Of a DNA stretch of 43,399 bases, positions 8,469 through 16,498 are shown piece after piece (within the stretch, counting starts at the first letter, position 1; each line of letters starts with the position of its first letter). The position numbers were made by a program, and so were the translations under genes. A model generated the notes under the pieces. The model had not been told where the DNA came from. It was given only the letters and a program-made list of their open reading frames with translations, and did no database searches. This stretch comes from Ancalomicrobiaceae bacterium (GTDB lineage: Bacteria > Pseudomonadota > Alphaproteobacteria > Rhizobiales > Ancalomicrobiaceae): positions 1 through 43,399 of the forward strand of contig JARLIT010000050.1 of assembly GCA_031291575.1 (NCBI GenBank). Direction: 5' to 3'.

Positions 8469-8785
8469 GCGTCGAACGCATCGGCTCCAAGATGCATCTG
8501 AACAAGGGGCAGGAGGCGGAATACCGCCGCCGCCACGACGAGATCTGGCCGGAGTTGTCGCGGCTCCTCACCGAGACCGGCATTTCCAACTACTCGATCT
8601 TCCTCGATCCCGAATCGCTGACGCTGTTCGCCTATCTGGAACTTCGGGACGGCCACACGATGGACGACCTGCCCAAACACCCGGTGATGCGGCGCTGGTG
8701 GGCCTACATGCAAGACATCATGGCCGCCAATCCGGACGGCTCGCCGGTTTCCGAACCACTGACCCCCGTCTTCCACCTGGACTGA
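8465..8785 (+). CDS. rhaM: L-rhamnose mutarotase
   Basis: This 106-residue cytoplasmic enzyme interconverts alpha- and beta-L-rhamnopyranose, feeding the form used by the isomerase. Length and motifs match the RhaM family (PF05336, about 104 residues). Tyr20 and His24 in EYRRRHDEIWPEL correspond to the catalytic Tyr/His of the Escherichia coli enzyme, and the Trp pair at 78-79 (MRRWWAYM) corresponds to its substrate-binding tryptophans. It is named rhaU in R. leguminosarum. It overlaps rhaQ by four bases and ends four bases before rhaK, so it is part of the same message. Confidence 0.93.
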   Translation: MSVERIGSKMHLNKGQEAEYRRRHDEIWPELSRLLTETGISNYSIFLDPESLTLFAYLELRDGHTMDDLPKHPVMRRWWAYMQDIMAANPDGSPVSEPLTPVFHLD

Positions 8786-8789
8786 AACC

Positions 8790-10166
8790 ATGGCCGTCGC
8801 GGTCATCGACATCGGCAAGACCAACGTCAAGGTCGCGGCTTTCGATGAAGGCGGGCGTCTCCTCGCCGATATGAGCCAGCCGAACGAGTCGTGCGGTGGC
8901 CCGCCCTTCCGGCATGTGGCCACCATGGCCATCTGGCGGTTCGTCCTCGAGTCGCTGACAAGTCTCGGCCGCGCGCATGCGATCGATTGCATCGTCCCGA
9001 CCACCCATGGGGCGACGGTCGCCCTCGTCGGCGACGATCCCGACCGCGATGACGGTCTGGTGCTGCCGATCCTCGACTACGAGGATGCCATCGTCGATAC
9101 AATCGAGCCGACTTACGCGGCGATCCGCCCGCCGTTTGCCGATACGCTGTCGCCGCCGCTCGGCGCCGGGCTCAACTTCGGCCGGCAGCTCGCCTATCTG
9201 CGCCACGCCCATGCGAACGGTTTTGCGCAGGCCCGCGCCGTCCTCGCCTATCCGCAATATTGGAGCTGGCGGCTATCCGGGGTGATGACGAGCGAAGTCA
9301 CGTCCTACGGTTGCCATTCGGATCTGTGGGAACCGGTCAACCATCGGTTTTCCCGCCTCGCGGATGCGCTGGACTTGCGCCCGCTCCTCCCCGCGCTGGT
9401 TCCCGCCTATCAGGAGATCGGCACGCTCCGACCGGAACTGGCGGGGCGAACCGGGCTCAGCCCCGCCACCCGCATCCTCTCGGGCATCCACGATTCCAAC
9501 GCCTCGCTGCTGCCGCATCTCCTCGGCCGTGACAAACCCTTCACCATCATCTCGACCGGCACCTGGGTGATCGTCATGGCGGCGGGCATCGCGCTCGACC
9601 GGTTGGAGCCGCAGGCGGACATGCTTGCCAACGTCGCCGCCGACGGGCTGCCCGTCGCCTGCGCCCGCTTCATGGGCGGGCGCGAATTCGCTGTGTTGAC
9701 CGAGGGCGTGTCGCAGAGCGCCAATGTGGACGATCTGGCCGCGGTGATGCATGCGGGCACGCTGGCGCTGCCGGCCTTCTCCGACGAGGGCGGCCCGTTC
9801 CGCCACATCCCCGGCAAGATCGTCGGTTCGGTCCCGGACCGCCGCGGCGCCTGGAGCGCCATCGCCACCCTCTACACCGCGCTGATGACCGACCATCTCG
9901 CCACCCGGCTCGGCGCGGACAAGGGCCCGATCATCGTCGAGGGTGGGTTCGTCAAATCGCCCACCTACGCCGGCATCCTCGCCGCACTGCGACCGGACCA
10001 GACGGTCGAGGCGGCGGAGACGACGACCGGCACGGCGCAGGGTGCGGCGTTGCTCGCCACTTGGCCGCGACCGCCTGCCGCCCTGTCGCGGGCCGTCGCC
10101 CCGCTGCCGCTCCCAGGCCTTGACCGCTACGCCGAGCGTTGGCGAACGGCGGTCGGCCGACTTTGA
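8790..10166 (+). CDS. rhaK: FGGY-family sugar kinase (rhamnose/rhamnulose kinase)
   Basis: This 458-residue FGGY carbohydrate kinase (PF00370/PF02782) starts with the phosphate-1 motif [13 protein letters not shown]. The substrate/catalytic segment [15 protein letters not shown] holds the catalytic aspartate, and adenosine-binding stretches STGTWVIVM and [11 protein letters not shown] follow. In R. leguminosarum the gene at this position (rhaK) is needed for rhamnose growth and also affects uptake. With an enteric-type isomerase next to it, the natural substrate here is most simply L-rhamnulose, giving L-rhamnulose 1-phosphate. It lies four bases after rhaM with no clear ribosome site of its own, so translation is probably coupled. 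The substrate call rests on context. Confidence 0.88.
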   Translation: MAVAVIDIGKTNVKVAAFDEGGRLLADMSQPNESCGGPPFRHVATMAIWRFVLESLTSLGRAHAIDCIVPTTHGATVALVGDDPDRDDGLVLPILDYEDAIVDTIEPTYAAIRPPFADTLSPPLGAGLNFGRQLAYLRHAHANGFAQARAVLAYPQYWSWRLSGVMTSEVTSYGCHSDLWEPVNHRFSRLADALDLRPLLPALVPAYQEIGTLRPELAGRTGLSPATRILSGIHDSNASLLPHLLGRDKPFTIISTGTWVIVMAAGIALDRLEPQADMLANVAADGLPVACARFMGGREFAVLTEGVSQSANVDDLAAVMHAGTLALPAFSDEGGPFRHIPGKIVGSVPDRRGAWSAIATLYTALMTDHLATRLGADKGPIIVEGGFVKSPTYAGILAALRPDQTVEAAETTTGTAQGAALLATWPRPPAALSRAVAPLPLPGLDRYAERWRTAVGRL

Positions 10167-10216
10167 TCCCTCTTTGCTCGTATCCCCGGGCTTCCGTTCG
10201 AAAGGACCCTGACACC

Positions 10217-11476
10217 ATGACAGACAAGACCCTCCAGGCCGCCTTCGACCGGGCAACGGACTATTTCTCCGCGACCGGTGTCGATGTCGCCGCCGTTCTC
10301 TCCCGCCTCGACGCGGTACCCATCTCGCTGCACTGCTGGCAGGGCGACGACGTGCGCGGCTTCGAAGATCCCAACGCTGTCCTGACCGGCGGCATCCAGG
10401 TCTCCGGCAACTATCCCGGCCGCGCCCGCACACCCGCCGAACTGCGCGCCGACCTCGATCTCGCCATGTCGCAGATCCCCGGAACGCTGCGGCTCAACCT
10501 GCACGCCTCCTATCTTGAGGCAGCCGAAAAGGTCGAGCGCGACGCCATCGAGCCCAAACATTTCCAGAACTGGATCGACTGGGCGAAGGCCAAGGGCATC
10601 GGCCTCGACTTCAACCCGACGCTGTTCTCCCACCCGCTCGCTGCCGACAACCGCACGCTCAGCCACCCGGACGCCGGCATCCGCCGCTTCTGGATCGACC
10701 ATTGCAAGGCGAGCCGACGGGTCTCGGAACATTTCGGCCGATCTCTCGGCACCCCCTCGGTGATGAACATCTGGATCCCCGACGGCTCGAAGGATCTGCC
10801 GGCCGACCGCTTCACCCCGCGCATTCGCTTGCGCGATGCGCTCGACGACATCCTGTCCGCGCCGATCTCGAAGGCGCTGCATAAGGATGCGGTCGAGGGC
10901 AAGCTGTTCGGCATCGGCGCCGAGGCCTATACCGTCGGCTCCAACGAGTTCTATCTGGCCTATGCCGCCAAGCGCGGAACGATGCTGTGCCTCGACGCCG
11001 GCCATTTCCATCCGACTGAAGTCGTTTCCGACAAGCTGTCGGCGGTGCTCGCCCTCGTCGACGAGGTGCTGCTGCACGTCTCCCGGCCGATGCGCTGGGA
11101 TTCGGACCATGTTGTGCTGCTCGACGACGAGACTCAGGCGATCGCCAGCGAACTCGTCCGCGGAGACGTGCTCGGCCGCGTCGCCATCGGGCTCGACTTC
11201 TTCGATGCCTCGATCAACCGCATCGCCGCCTGGGTCGTCGGCACGCGCAATATGCGCAAGGCGCTGCTGCGCGCCATGCTGGAGCCGCGCGCCGCTCTCC
11301 TCGAGGCGGAAGCGCGCGACGACGCGACGTTCAGGATGGCGCTGTTCGAAGAACATAAGTCAAGTCCCTGGGCTGCGGTATGGGACTACTATTGCGCCAG
11401 CCGCAATGCGCCGGTCGGGCTGACATGGTTCAACGCGGTGAAGACCTATGAGCAGGACGTACTCGCCAAGCGATGA
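10217..11476 (+). CDS. rhaA: L-rhamnose isomerase (enteric RhaA type)
   Basis: This 419-residue metal-dependent TIM-barrel isomerase converts L-rhamnose to L-rhamnulose. Its length equals that of E. coli RhaA and long segments are recalled as nearly the same (PF06134): [59 protein letters not shown] (metal ligands) and [20 protein letters not shown]. This differs from the Pseudomonas stutzeri/Rhizobium RhaI class expected in a rhizobial rha operon. The start at 10217 follows AAGGA about 10 bases upstream; an in-frame extension to 10139 lies inside rhaK and has no homology. The stop overlaps a possible start of the next gene. Confidence 0.95.
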   Translation: MTDKTLQAAFDRATDYFSATGVDVAAVLSRLDAVPISLHCWQGDDVRGFEDPNAVLTGGIQVSGNYPGRARTPAELRADLDLAMSQIPGTLRLNLHASYLEAAEKVERDAIEPKHFQNWIDWAKAKGIGLDFNPTLFSHPLAADNRTLSHPDAGIRRFWIDHCKASRRVSEHFGRSLGTPSVMNIWIPDGSKDLPADRFTPRIRLRDALDDILSAPISKALHKDAVEGKLFGIGAEAYTVGSNEFYLAYAAKRGTMLCLDAGHFHPTEVVSDKLSAVLALVDEVLLHVSRPMRWDSDHVVLLDDETQAIASELVRGDVLGRVAIGLDFFDASINRIAAWVVGTRNMRKALLRAMLEPRAALLEAEARDDATFRMALFEEHKSSPWAAVWDYYCASRNAPVGLTWFNAVKTYEQDVLAKR

Positions 11477-11487
11477 GAGGCACAGCC

Positions 11488-12333
11488 ATGACCGCAGCAT
11501 TGGAACAGGCCTGGTTTGTCGCCGCCATGGTCAAGGCGACGACAGACATGTGGGAGAAAGGCTGGGACGAGCGCAACGGCGGCAACGTCTCCTTGCGCCT
11601 GTTGCCGGAGGATCTGGAGGGCTTCGGCGATCTGCCGGCAAAACGGACGGTGCCGCTGTCGACGTCAATGCCGGAACTCGCCGGCCAGGCCTTCATCGTC
11701 ACCGGTACCGGCAAATACTTCCGTAACGTGCAGCTTGATCCCGAGACAAACCTCGGAGTGGTCAGGGTTTCGCTCGATGGGCAGAGCCTCGACATCCTGT
11801 GGGGCTACAGCGACGGCGGCGGGCCGACGTCGGAACTGCCGGCGCATTTCCGCTCTCATATCTCCCGGCAAATTCGCAGCAACGGCCGCGATCGCGTCGT
11901 CATGCATTGCCACGCCACCAACCTGATCGCGCTCACCTACATGCTGGAACTCTCCGACGCCAACATCACGCGTGCGCTGTGGGAAGGCTCGACCGAGTGC
12001 CTCGTGGTGTTCCCCGATGGGGTCGCCACCATGCCGTGGATTACCCCCGGCACCGATGAGATCGGAGCGGAAACGGCCAGGGCGCTCGCCCGGCGCCCGC
12101 TGGTGCTGTGGCCGTTCCATGGCGTGTTCGGCGTCGGCAAGACGCTCGACGAGGCGTTCGGCCTGATCGACACGGCGGAGAAGTCGGCGGAAATCCTGGT
12201 GAAGGTCCTGTCCATGGGCGGCCCGCGCCAGTCGATGACGACGGACAATCTGACCGACCTCGCCGCCCGCTTCGCCGTGACGCCCTGTGCCGAAGCGATG
12301 GAACTCGCCGGCTGGCGCCTGGCGAACGCCTGA
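11488..12333 (+). CDS. rhaD: Rhamnulose-1-phosphate aldolase (enteric RhaD type)
   Basis: This 281-residue class II aldolase cleaves L-rhamnulose 1-phosphate to dihydroxyacetone phosphate and L-lactaldehyde. It closely follows the E. coli RhaD pattern: [32 protein letters not shown], the zinc pair in [31 protein letters not shown], and the third histidine in [24 protein letters not shown] lies seven bases before the ATG at 11488, which makes this start better than the overlapping ATG at 11473. It is the last gene of the operon and duplicates the aldolase half of the divergent fusion gene at 498-2597. To keep them apart, that gene could be called rhaEW. Confidence 0.94.
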   Translation: MTAALEQAWFVAAMVKATTDMWEKGWDERNGGNVSLRLLPEDLEGFGDLPAKRTVPLSTSMPELAGQAFIVTGTGKYFRNVQLDPETNLGVVRVSLDGQSLDILWGYSDGGGPTSELPAHFRSHISRQIRSNGRDRVVMHCHATNLIALTYMLELSDANITRALWEGSTECLVVFPDGVATMPWITPGTDEIGAETARALARRPLVLWPFHGVFGVGKTLDEAFGLIDTAEKSAEILVKVLSMGGPRQSMTTDNLTDLAARFAVTPCAEAMELAGWRLANA

Positions 12334-12381
12334 ACGAACTGGGCGACGCACTGCGGTCTGAGCCGCAGCCACGAACAAAAA

Positions 12382-12403
12382 CGGCCGGCATCGCTGCCGG
12401 CCG
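12382..12403 (-). terminator. Intrinsic terminator, T tract on the minus strand
   Basis: A perfect 9-bp stem, CGGCCGGCA with loop TCGC, is flanked on its left by an A run. On the minus strand it is therefore followed by TTTTTG. It would end minus-strand transcripts coming from the small secreted-protein gene at 12627-12965. The hairpin may also slow plus-strand transcription leaving the rha operon, but no T tract lies on that side. Confidence 0.65.
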
Positions 12404-12438
12404 AGAGTGTGCTGACAAAGTCTGCGACACGGAAAGGT

Positions 12439-12558
12439 GTCATCCCCGGCGAGATTGGCGAAGCCAATCGAGGGAAGGGGATCCAGAAAACCACGATTTC
12501 GTATCGGGCTTCTGGATCCCCTTCCCCTCGCGCCTGAAGGCGCTCGGCCGGGGATGAC
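12439..12558. repeat. 120-bp cloverleaf-like palindromic element
   Basis: The outer arms GTCATCCCCGGC (12439-12450) and GCCGGGGATGAC (12547-12558) are perfect complements. Inside lie three further hairpins: GATTGG/CCAATC (12452-12468); a long arm from 12469-12488 paired with 12510-12530 with one extra base; and CGCCTGAAGGCG (12531-12542). The whole folds into a four-stem cross on either strand. The outer arm resembles the GTCATCCC-type ends of dispersed elements common in Alphaproteobacteria. It lies between convergent genes. Confidence 0.75.
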
Positions 12559-12626
12559 AACCTTGTCCAATCTCCGGATCTTTCAGCGACGCCGGCGGCT
12601 CGTGCTCCGGTACCTGCCGGTCGCGA

Positions 12627-12965
12627 TCAATCCCACTGAACGTCGGTATTGCGGACGTAGAGGTTGCTGACTTTGCAGTAGTCGACGTCCGAGTCAAAAG
12701 TGGTGTTGTCAGTGAATTCGATGTGCGTCTTGACGACGCAGTCGCCCGCATCGGAACCGAAATCCATCGTATAGATTTCACCGGGCTTGACGTTCTCCGG
12801 CAGCCAATTCTTGGTCCAATCGCTGCCTTCCTTGGTCTGGAAGACGGTGATCTGAGCCGCAGAATTATTGTGCAGGCCAAATTTCCAGTGGTTGCCGGCT
12901 TCAGCCGAAGACGTGGCCACAAGCGAGGCAGCGCCGAGAATGCCGGCGATGATAAAAGCCTTCAT
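12627..12965 (-). CDS. Small secreted protein of unknown function, one disulfide pair
   Basis: This 112-residue precursor has a Sec signal peptide (residues 1-23, likely cleavage after Ala-Glu-Ala). The mature part of about 90 residues is rich in beta-forming and acidic residues, with exactly two cysteines (76 and 97) in GDCVVKTHIEF and DVDYCKVSNLYV. The pattern of hydrophobic strand, WTKNWL, an acidic loop, then GDC resembles a group of short secreted alphaproteobacterial proteins of unknown function; this is recollection, not a search result. GGAG lies eight bases before the ATG. The gene converges on the rha operon and has a terminator about 220 bases downstream. No neighbour suggests a role. 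Confidence 0.8.
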   Translation of the reverse strand: MKAFIIAGILGAASLVATSSAEAGNHWKFGLHNNSAAQITVFQTKEGSDWTKNWLPENVKPGEIYTMDFGSDAGDCVVKTHIEFTDNTTFDSDVDYCKVSNLYVRNTDVQWD

Positions 12966-13018
12966 AACAGTGTCTCCATGGATCAATGCAACTAACATGC
13001 GAATCGGCCCTGCAAGGT

Positions 13019-13072
13019 CTAGCGCAGTGATGCAATCGTCACGTGAGTCCATGTGACAGCATCGCGCGCTAG
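13019..13072. repeat. Dispersed palindromic repeat, part B, copy 1
   Basis: This 54-bp imperfect palindrome begins and ends with CTAG. Its right half, TCCATGTGACAGCATCGCG, matches the copy at 18464-18517, and the next five bases differ at one position. Both copies are 54 bases long and both are preceded by AAGGT. Here part B stands without the part A seen beside the other copies. Confidence 0.8.
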
Positions 13073-13467
13073 CGGCCGAGCCGAGCAAGTAATTACCCCG
13101 ATACTGTGCTGAGCGGATCGGAGTTGTCAAGACGCATGAACGCCGCTCAATACCGCCCGGCGCCGCCCATCGGCAGGCTCGCGGCGCTGACGGCTCACCG
13201 ACGTTTCCGTTCTCGTCGGTCTTGCCGCATCGACCTCCGGGTGCGGCCCCGGCCGCTGCGTCCGCCACTCCCCCAAGCGCCTGACCCCGAAGCTATTTCT
13301 CAGCGACCGCCAGTTCGCCGCGATCGAGCGGTGCGGCTGTCCGCCCTGCCCGCTCAAGCAGCCGCTGCCGATGAACCGCGCGTCAATGAATCCCCTTGCG
13401 CACGGGATTCCCGCATGCGAACTACGTATCTTCCCGAACGAGGAAGAACCAAAACAGGAAACAGCCC
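13073..13467. other. Non-coding interval before the DUF3311-mctP operon
   Basis: The stretch between the repeat and the operon has no convincing frame on either strand; the candidates are arginine/proline-rich antisense-like translations. It must hold the promoter for the transport operon, but I could not identify a clear sigma-70 or sigma-54 site. Confidence 0.5.
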
Positions 13468-13644
13468 ATGAAATACCTCGTGTTGCTGATACCCTGCGTT
13501 CTAGCGCTGTGGGTGCCTTTGTTTAATGTGACCGAGCCGACGCTCGGCGGCGTTCCCTTCTTCTACTGGTTCCAGATCGTGATGATCCCGGCATCCGTGC
13601 TGTTCATCTGGGTCGCAGCCAAGATCGAAGGGAGCGACCTATGA
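13468..13644 (+). CDS. DUF3311 family small membrane protein, symporter partner
   Basis: This 58-residue protein has two hydrophobic helices (about 3-20 and 30-50) and matches the DUF3311 pattern (PF11755): LIPCVLALWVPLFN, then FYWFQIVMIPAS. Proteins of this kind are encoded directly before solute:sodium symporters and are thought to be their small partner subunits. The stop overlaps the symporter start (ATGA at 13641-13644), which supports joint synthesis. AGGAAA lies seven bases before the ATG. Confidence 0.85.
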   Translation: MKYLVLLIPCVLALWVPLFNVTEPTLGGVPFFYWFQIVMIPASVLFIWVAAKIEGSDL

Positions 13645-15161
13645 TCGAGCACCTCAATTGGACGGCGACGATCGTGTTCGTCGCCTTTTTCGTCCTCGTC
13701 ACGGTGCTCGGCTTCGTCGCCAGCCACTGGAAGTCGGGCGACCTGTCGGAACTGCACGAGTGGGGCCTCGGCGGGCGACGGTTCGGCTCTTGGATCACCT
13801 GGTTCCTGTTGGGCGGCGACCTCTACACGGCCTACACGGTCATCGCCGTGCCGGCGCTCGTCTATGCGGTCGGCGCCTACGGCTTCTTTGCCGTGCCCTA
13901 TACGATCCTGATCTATCCGTTCGTGTTCATCGCCATGCCGCGGTTGTGGAACGTCGCCCACAAGAAGGGCTACATCACCGCGTCGGACTTCGTCTTCGGG
14001 CGCTACGGCAACAAGTGGCTGGAACTCGCGGTGGCCTTCACCGGCATCCTCGCGACCATGCCCTACATTGCCCTGCAGCTCGTCGGCATGGAAAAGGTGA
14101 TCGTCGCTCTGGGCTTCCAGGGCGAAGGCTACATGGCGCATGCGCCGTTGACGATCGCCTTCGTCGTCCTGGCGCTCTACACCTACAAGTCCGGGCTCCG
14201 GGCGCCGGCGATGATCGCCTTCGTCAAGGACATCATGATCTATGTCTTCGTCATCGCTGCGGTAATCCTGATCCCGATCGAACTCGGTGGCTATGGCAAG
14301 GTGTTCGAAGCGGCGGCCAAGGCCTACGAGGGCAAGCAGAACGCCGGGCTCCTCTTGACCCAAGCGCAGATGGTGCCGTTCATCACGCTGGCCATCGGCT
14401 CGGCCATGGCACTGTTCATGTATCCGCACTCGATGACCGGCGTGCTGTCCGCCTCCAGCGCCAAGGCCATCCGGCACAACGCCATGTCCCTGCCGGCCTA
14501 TTCGGTCCTGCTGGCGCTGATCGCGCTCCTCGGCTTCATGGCGCATGCCGCCGGGGTCAAGGTCGCCAATCCGCAGGATGCCGTGCCGCAGCTGTTCCTG
14601 AAAATGTTCCCGGACTGGTTCACCGGCTTCTGCTTCGCGGCCATCGCCATCGGCGCCTTGGTGCCGGCGGCGGTGATGTCGATCGGCGCCGCCAACACGT
14701 TCACCCGCAACGTCTGGCGTCCGTTCGTCCATCCCAACATGACGCCATCCGAGGAATCCTTCCTCGCCAAGCTGATGTCGCTGATCGTCAAGGTCGGGGC
14801 GCTCGCCGTCATCCTGTTCATGCCGACGAAGTTCGCCATCGACCTGCAGCTTCTCGGCGGCGTGTGGATGATCCAGGTCTTCCCGGCCGTCGTGTTCGGC
14901 CTCTACACGCGCTGGTTCTCCGGGACCGGGCTCCTGGCCGGCTGGGTCGTCGGCTTCGTGTTTGGCACCTACCTGTCGTGGGGTCCGACGGCCTGGGTGC
15001 CGATGTCTCCCATCGACGGCGTTGGCGTGTTCAACGCGCTGATCGCGGTCGCGGCCAACATCGTCGTCGCCACGGCGGTCTCGGCGGTGTTCCGCCCAGC
15101 GAGTGACGAGACTATCCGCCACGTTGACTTCGAGGACCAGATGGAGCCGGCCAAGGCCTGA
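13641..15161 (+). CDS. mctP: Sodium:solute symporter family monocarboxylate transporter (MctP-like)
   Basis: This 506-residue polytopic inner-membrane protein of the SSF family (PF00474) has about 13 hydrophobic segments. Segments matching the rhizobial monocarboxylate permease MctP include HEWGLGGRRFGSWITWFLLG, DLYTAYTVIAVPALVYAVGA and ALFMYPHSMTGVLS. MctP of R. leguminosarum carries lactate, pyruvate, propionate and alanine. Here it is coupled to DUF3311 and followed by a hairpin at 15188-15219. Its substrate cannot be fixed from sequence, but L-lactate is a product of the neighbouring rhamnose pathway. No two-component regulator (MctSR) is in the window. Confidence 0.85.
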   Translation: MIEHLNWTATIVFVAFFVLVTVLGFVASHWKSGDLSELHEWGLGGRRFGSWITWFLLGGDLYTAYTVIAVPALVYAVGAYGFFAVPYTILIYPFVFIAMPRLWNVAHKKGYITASDFVFGRYGNKWLELAVAFTGILATMPYIALQLVGMEKVIVALGFQGEGYMAHAPLTIAFVVLALYTYKSGLRAPAMIAFVKDIMIYVFVIAAVILIPIELGGYGKVFEAAAKAYEGKQNAGLLLTQAQMVPFITLAIGSAMALFMYPHSMTGVLSASSAKAIRHNAMSLPAYSVLLALIALLGFMAHAAGVKVANPQDAVPQLFLKMFPDWFTGFCFAAIAIGALVPAAVMSIGAANTFTRNVWRPFVHPNMTPSEESFLAKLMSLIVKVGALAVILFMPTKFAIDLQLLGGVWMIQVFPAVVFGLYTRWFSGTGLLAGWVVGFVFGTYLSWGPTAWVPMSPIDGVGVFNALIAVAANIVVATAVSAVFRPASDETIRHVDFEDQMEPAKA

Positions 15162-15187
15162 GGCCAGGGAGCTTCGATGCGCATTCT

Positions 15188-15219
15188 CCAACGGGGCGGC
15201 CTCAGTGCGGCCCCGTTGG
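15188..15219 (+). terminator. Terminator-like hairpin after mctP
   Basis: CCAACGGGGC (15188-15197) pairs perfectly with GCCCCGTTGG (15210-15219), 26 bases after the mctP stop. No T tract follows, so it may be a Rho-assisted or 3'-end-protecting hairpin. Confidence 0.5.
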
Positions 15220-15380
15220 CCCGTCCACCCCAAGGGCAATGCGGCGGATGGCGCCCCGCCGGAAACCGCCGCGCCCTGCCCTGCCGAAAGAACGCGCCGA
15301 GCGGGAACAATTGACTTCCCGGCTCGGCTCCGGCGGCGTAGATTTCCGAGGAATTGAAGCCAGCCGGGGATCTATTTCAT

Positions 15381-16172
15381 ATGTCGGCAAATAGAATAGA
15401 TGCGACGCTGGCGCTGAAGAGCGCGGGCCGCTTCCTGGTCGGGCGCGACCGCATCCGCCTGCTCGAGGCCGTCGCCCAATATGGTAGCATCACCACAGCC
15501 GCCAAGGAGACCGGCTTTTCCTACAAGACCGCCTGGGAGGCGGTGAACGCCATCAACAACCTGTTGCCGACCCCAGCCTTCGTCACCAAGGCCGGCGGAC
15601 GCGCCGGCGGCGGCGCCGAGGTAACGGAAGAGGGCCTGCGGCTGATCGCCACCTTCCGCCGACTGGAGGAGCGGTTGTCGCAGTTCTCCTCGATCATCGC
15701 CGAGGAGGGGCTCGACGCACAGGACGAGGCGATGCTGCGGGCCGCCGGCCTGCGCATATCGACCCGCAACGTGTTCCGCGCCGAAGTGGTCGCGATCGAC
15801 CGCTCCGCCGTCGACGTCGACGTCACCATGCAGCTGACCGCCGATCAGTCGATCCACTCGATCGTCACCAACGGTGCCGCCGACGACCTGCAATTGGCGC
15901 CCGGCCGGCGCGTGCTGGCGCTGGTCAAGGCGCCGTTCATCGACCTTGGCCCCGTGGACGGCAGCGGCGCTTTCCCCTGCAACCGCTTCCGCGGCACGAT
16001 CGTCAGTCGCATCGATTCCGATCGTTCGAGTGAGATCAGGCTGGCGATCGGCGACGGCAAGACGCTGCTGGCGGTGCTGACCCTAGCGCGAGCCGAAGAA
16101 CTCGGCCTCGTCGAAGGCGGCGAGGCAGCAGCGACGTTCGATCCCTCGCACGTCATCCTGGTGGCGGACTGA
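15381..16172 (+). CDS. modE: ModE-family molybdate-responsive regulator
   Basis: This 263-residue protein is the same size as E. coli ModE. The N-terminal winged helix (LysR-like, about 8-110) contains LLEAVAQYGSITTAAKETGF and SYKTAWEAVNAINN. The C-terminal half carries two Mop/TOBE oxyanion-binding domains (PF03459): about 125-190 (RNVFRAEVVAIDRSAVDVDV) and about 197-262 (NRFRGTIVSRID...). Such proteins bind molybdate or tungstate and then bind a Mo-box. The ATG at 15381 has GGGGA 10 bases upstream; a TTG at 15354 with a too-close GAGGA is the alternative. No modABC genes are in the window, so its targets are elsewhere or in the neighbouring region, where a Mo-box-like palindrome lies at 16480-16498. 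Confidence 0.9.
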   Translation: MSANRIDATLALKSAGRFLVGRDRIRLLEAVAQYGSITTAAKETGFSYKTAWEAVNAINNLLPTPAFVTKAGGRAGGGAEVTEEGLRLIATFRRLEERLSQFSSIIAEEGLDAQDEAMLRAAGLRISTRNVFRAEVVAIDRSAVDVDVTMQLTADQSIHSIVTNGAADDLQLAPGRRVLALVKAPFIDLGPVDGSGAFPCNRFRGTIVSRIDSDRSSEIRLAIGDGKTLLAVLTLARAEELGLVEGGEAAATFDPSHVILVAD

Positions 16173-16226
16173 GCGGGCGCCCGGCCGGCCAAGCTCTGCC
16201 GAAGGCGCGGACAAAGAGGAAAAAAG

Positions 16227-16262
16227 CGCGGGCGGCGAAAGGAGACGATATCGCCGCCCGCG
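16227..16262 (-). terminator. Intrinsic terminator on the minus strand
   Basis: A perfect 12-bp stem, CGCGGGCGGCGA with TCGCCGCCCGCG, surrounds a 12-base loop. Six A's lie at 16220-16225, so on the minus strand the stem is followed by C then TTTTTT, a textbook intrinsic terminator. It implies a minus-strand transcript from the right, although no large minus-strand gene is present there. Confidence 0.7.
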
Positions 16263-16293
16263 TGAACGACTTCGAGGCGCTCGAAGCCGAAGC

Positions 16294-16467
16294 TCAGTCG
16301 AATTCCCTTGGTCCGGCCGCGCTCGGCGGCCTCGCGCGATCAAGCAGGCGCGGGCCAGATCGACACATGCCGGGGTCGGGCGATGCGGCGAAATCTGCCC
16401 CGAACTCCGCCTGGAGCTCCCGCCAGATACGGCCAGGCGGCCATCCCGAAAGGAACCGGATCGGCAT
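16294..16467 (-). CDS. Possible small protein gene (57 residues) between modE and trmO
   Basis: An ATG at 16467 opens a 57-residue frame with plausible composition (GWPPGRIWRELQAEFGADF near the start). It ends 31 bases before an intrinsic terminator on the same strand. The Mo-box-like palindrome at 16480-16498 lies 12 bases upstream of its start, where an operator would be expected. No Shine-Dalgarno site is obvious. A second frame from ATG 16480 (46 residues) overlaps it, so the unit could also be a non-coding RNA. I do not recognise the sequence. The case for a transcript rests on the terminator; the case for a protein is weak. Confidence 0.35.
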   Translation of the reverse strand: MPIRFLSGWPPGRIWRELQAEFGADFAASPDPGMCRSGPRLLDRARPPSAAGPREFD

Positions 16468-16479
16468 CCGGCTCAGACA

Positions 16480-16498
16480 TATGTAATCTCATTACATA
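16480..16498. promoter_or_regulatory. Mo-box-like 8-3-8 palindrome, candidate ModE operator
   Basis: TATGTAAT-CTC-ATTACATA is a perfect inverted repeat, strikingly AT-rich against its surroundings. With its right flank it reads TTACATAACG, close to the half-site TAYATAACG of known ModE operators. It lies 308 bases after modE, 12 bases before the small minus-strand frame and about 355 bases before trmO. The palindrome is certain; ModE binding is inference from the neighbouring regulator and the half-site. Confidence 0.5.

Noticed and set aside
15311-15343. TTGACT ... TAGATT as a modE promoter
   Set aside because: The spacer of about 21 bases is too long for a normal sigma-70 promoter.
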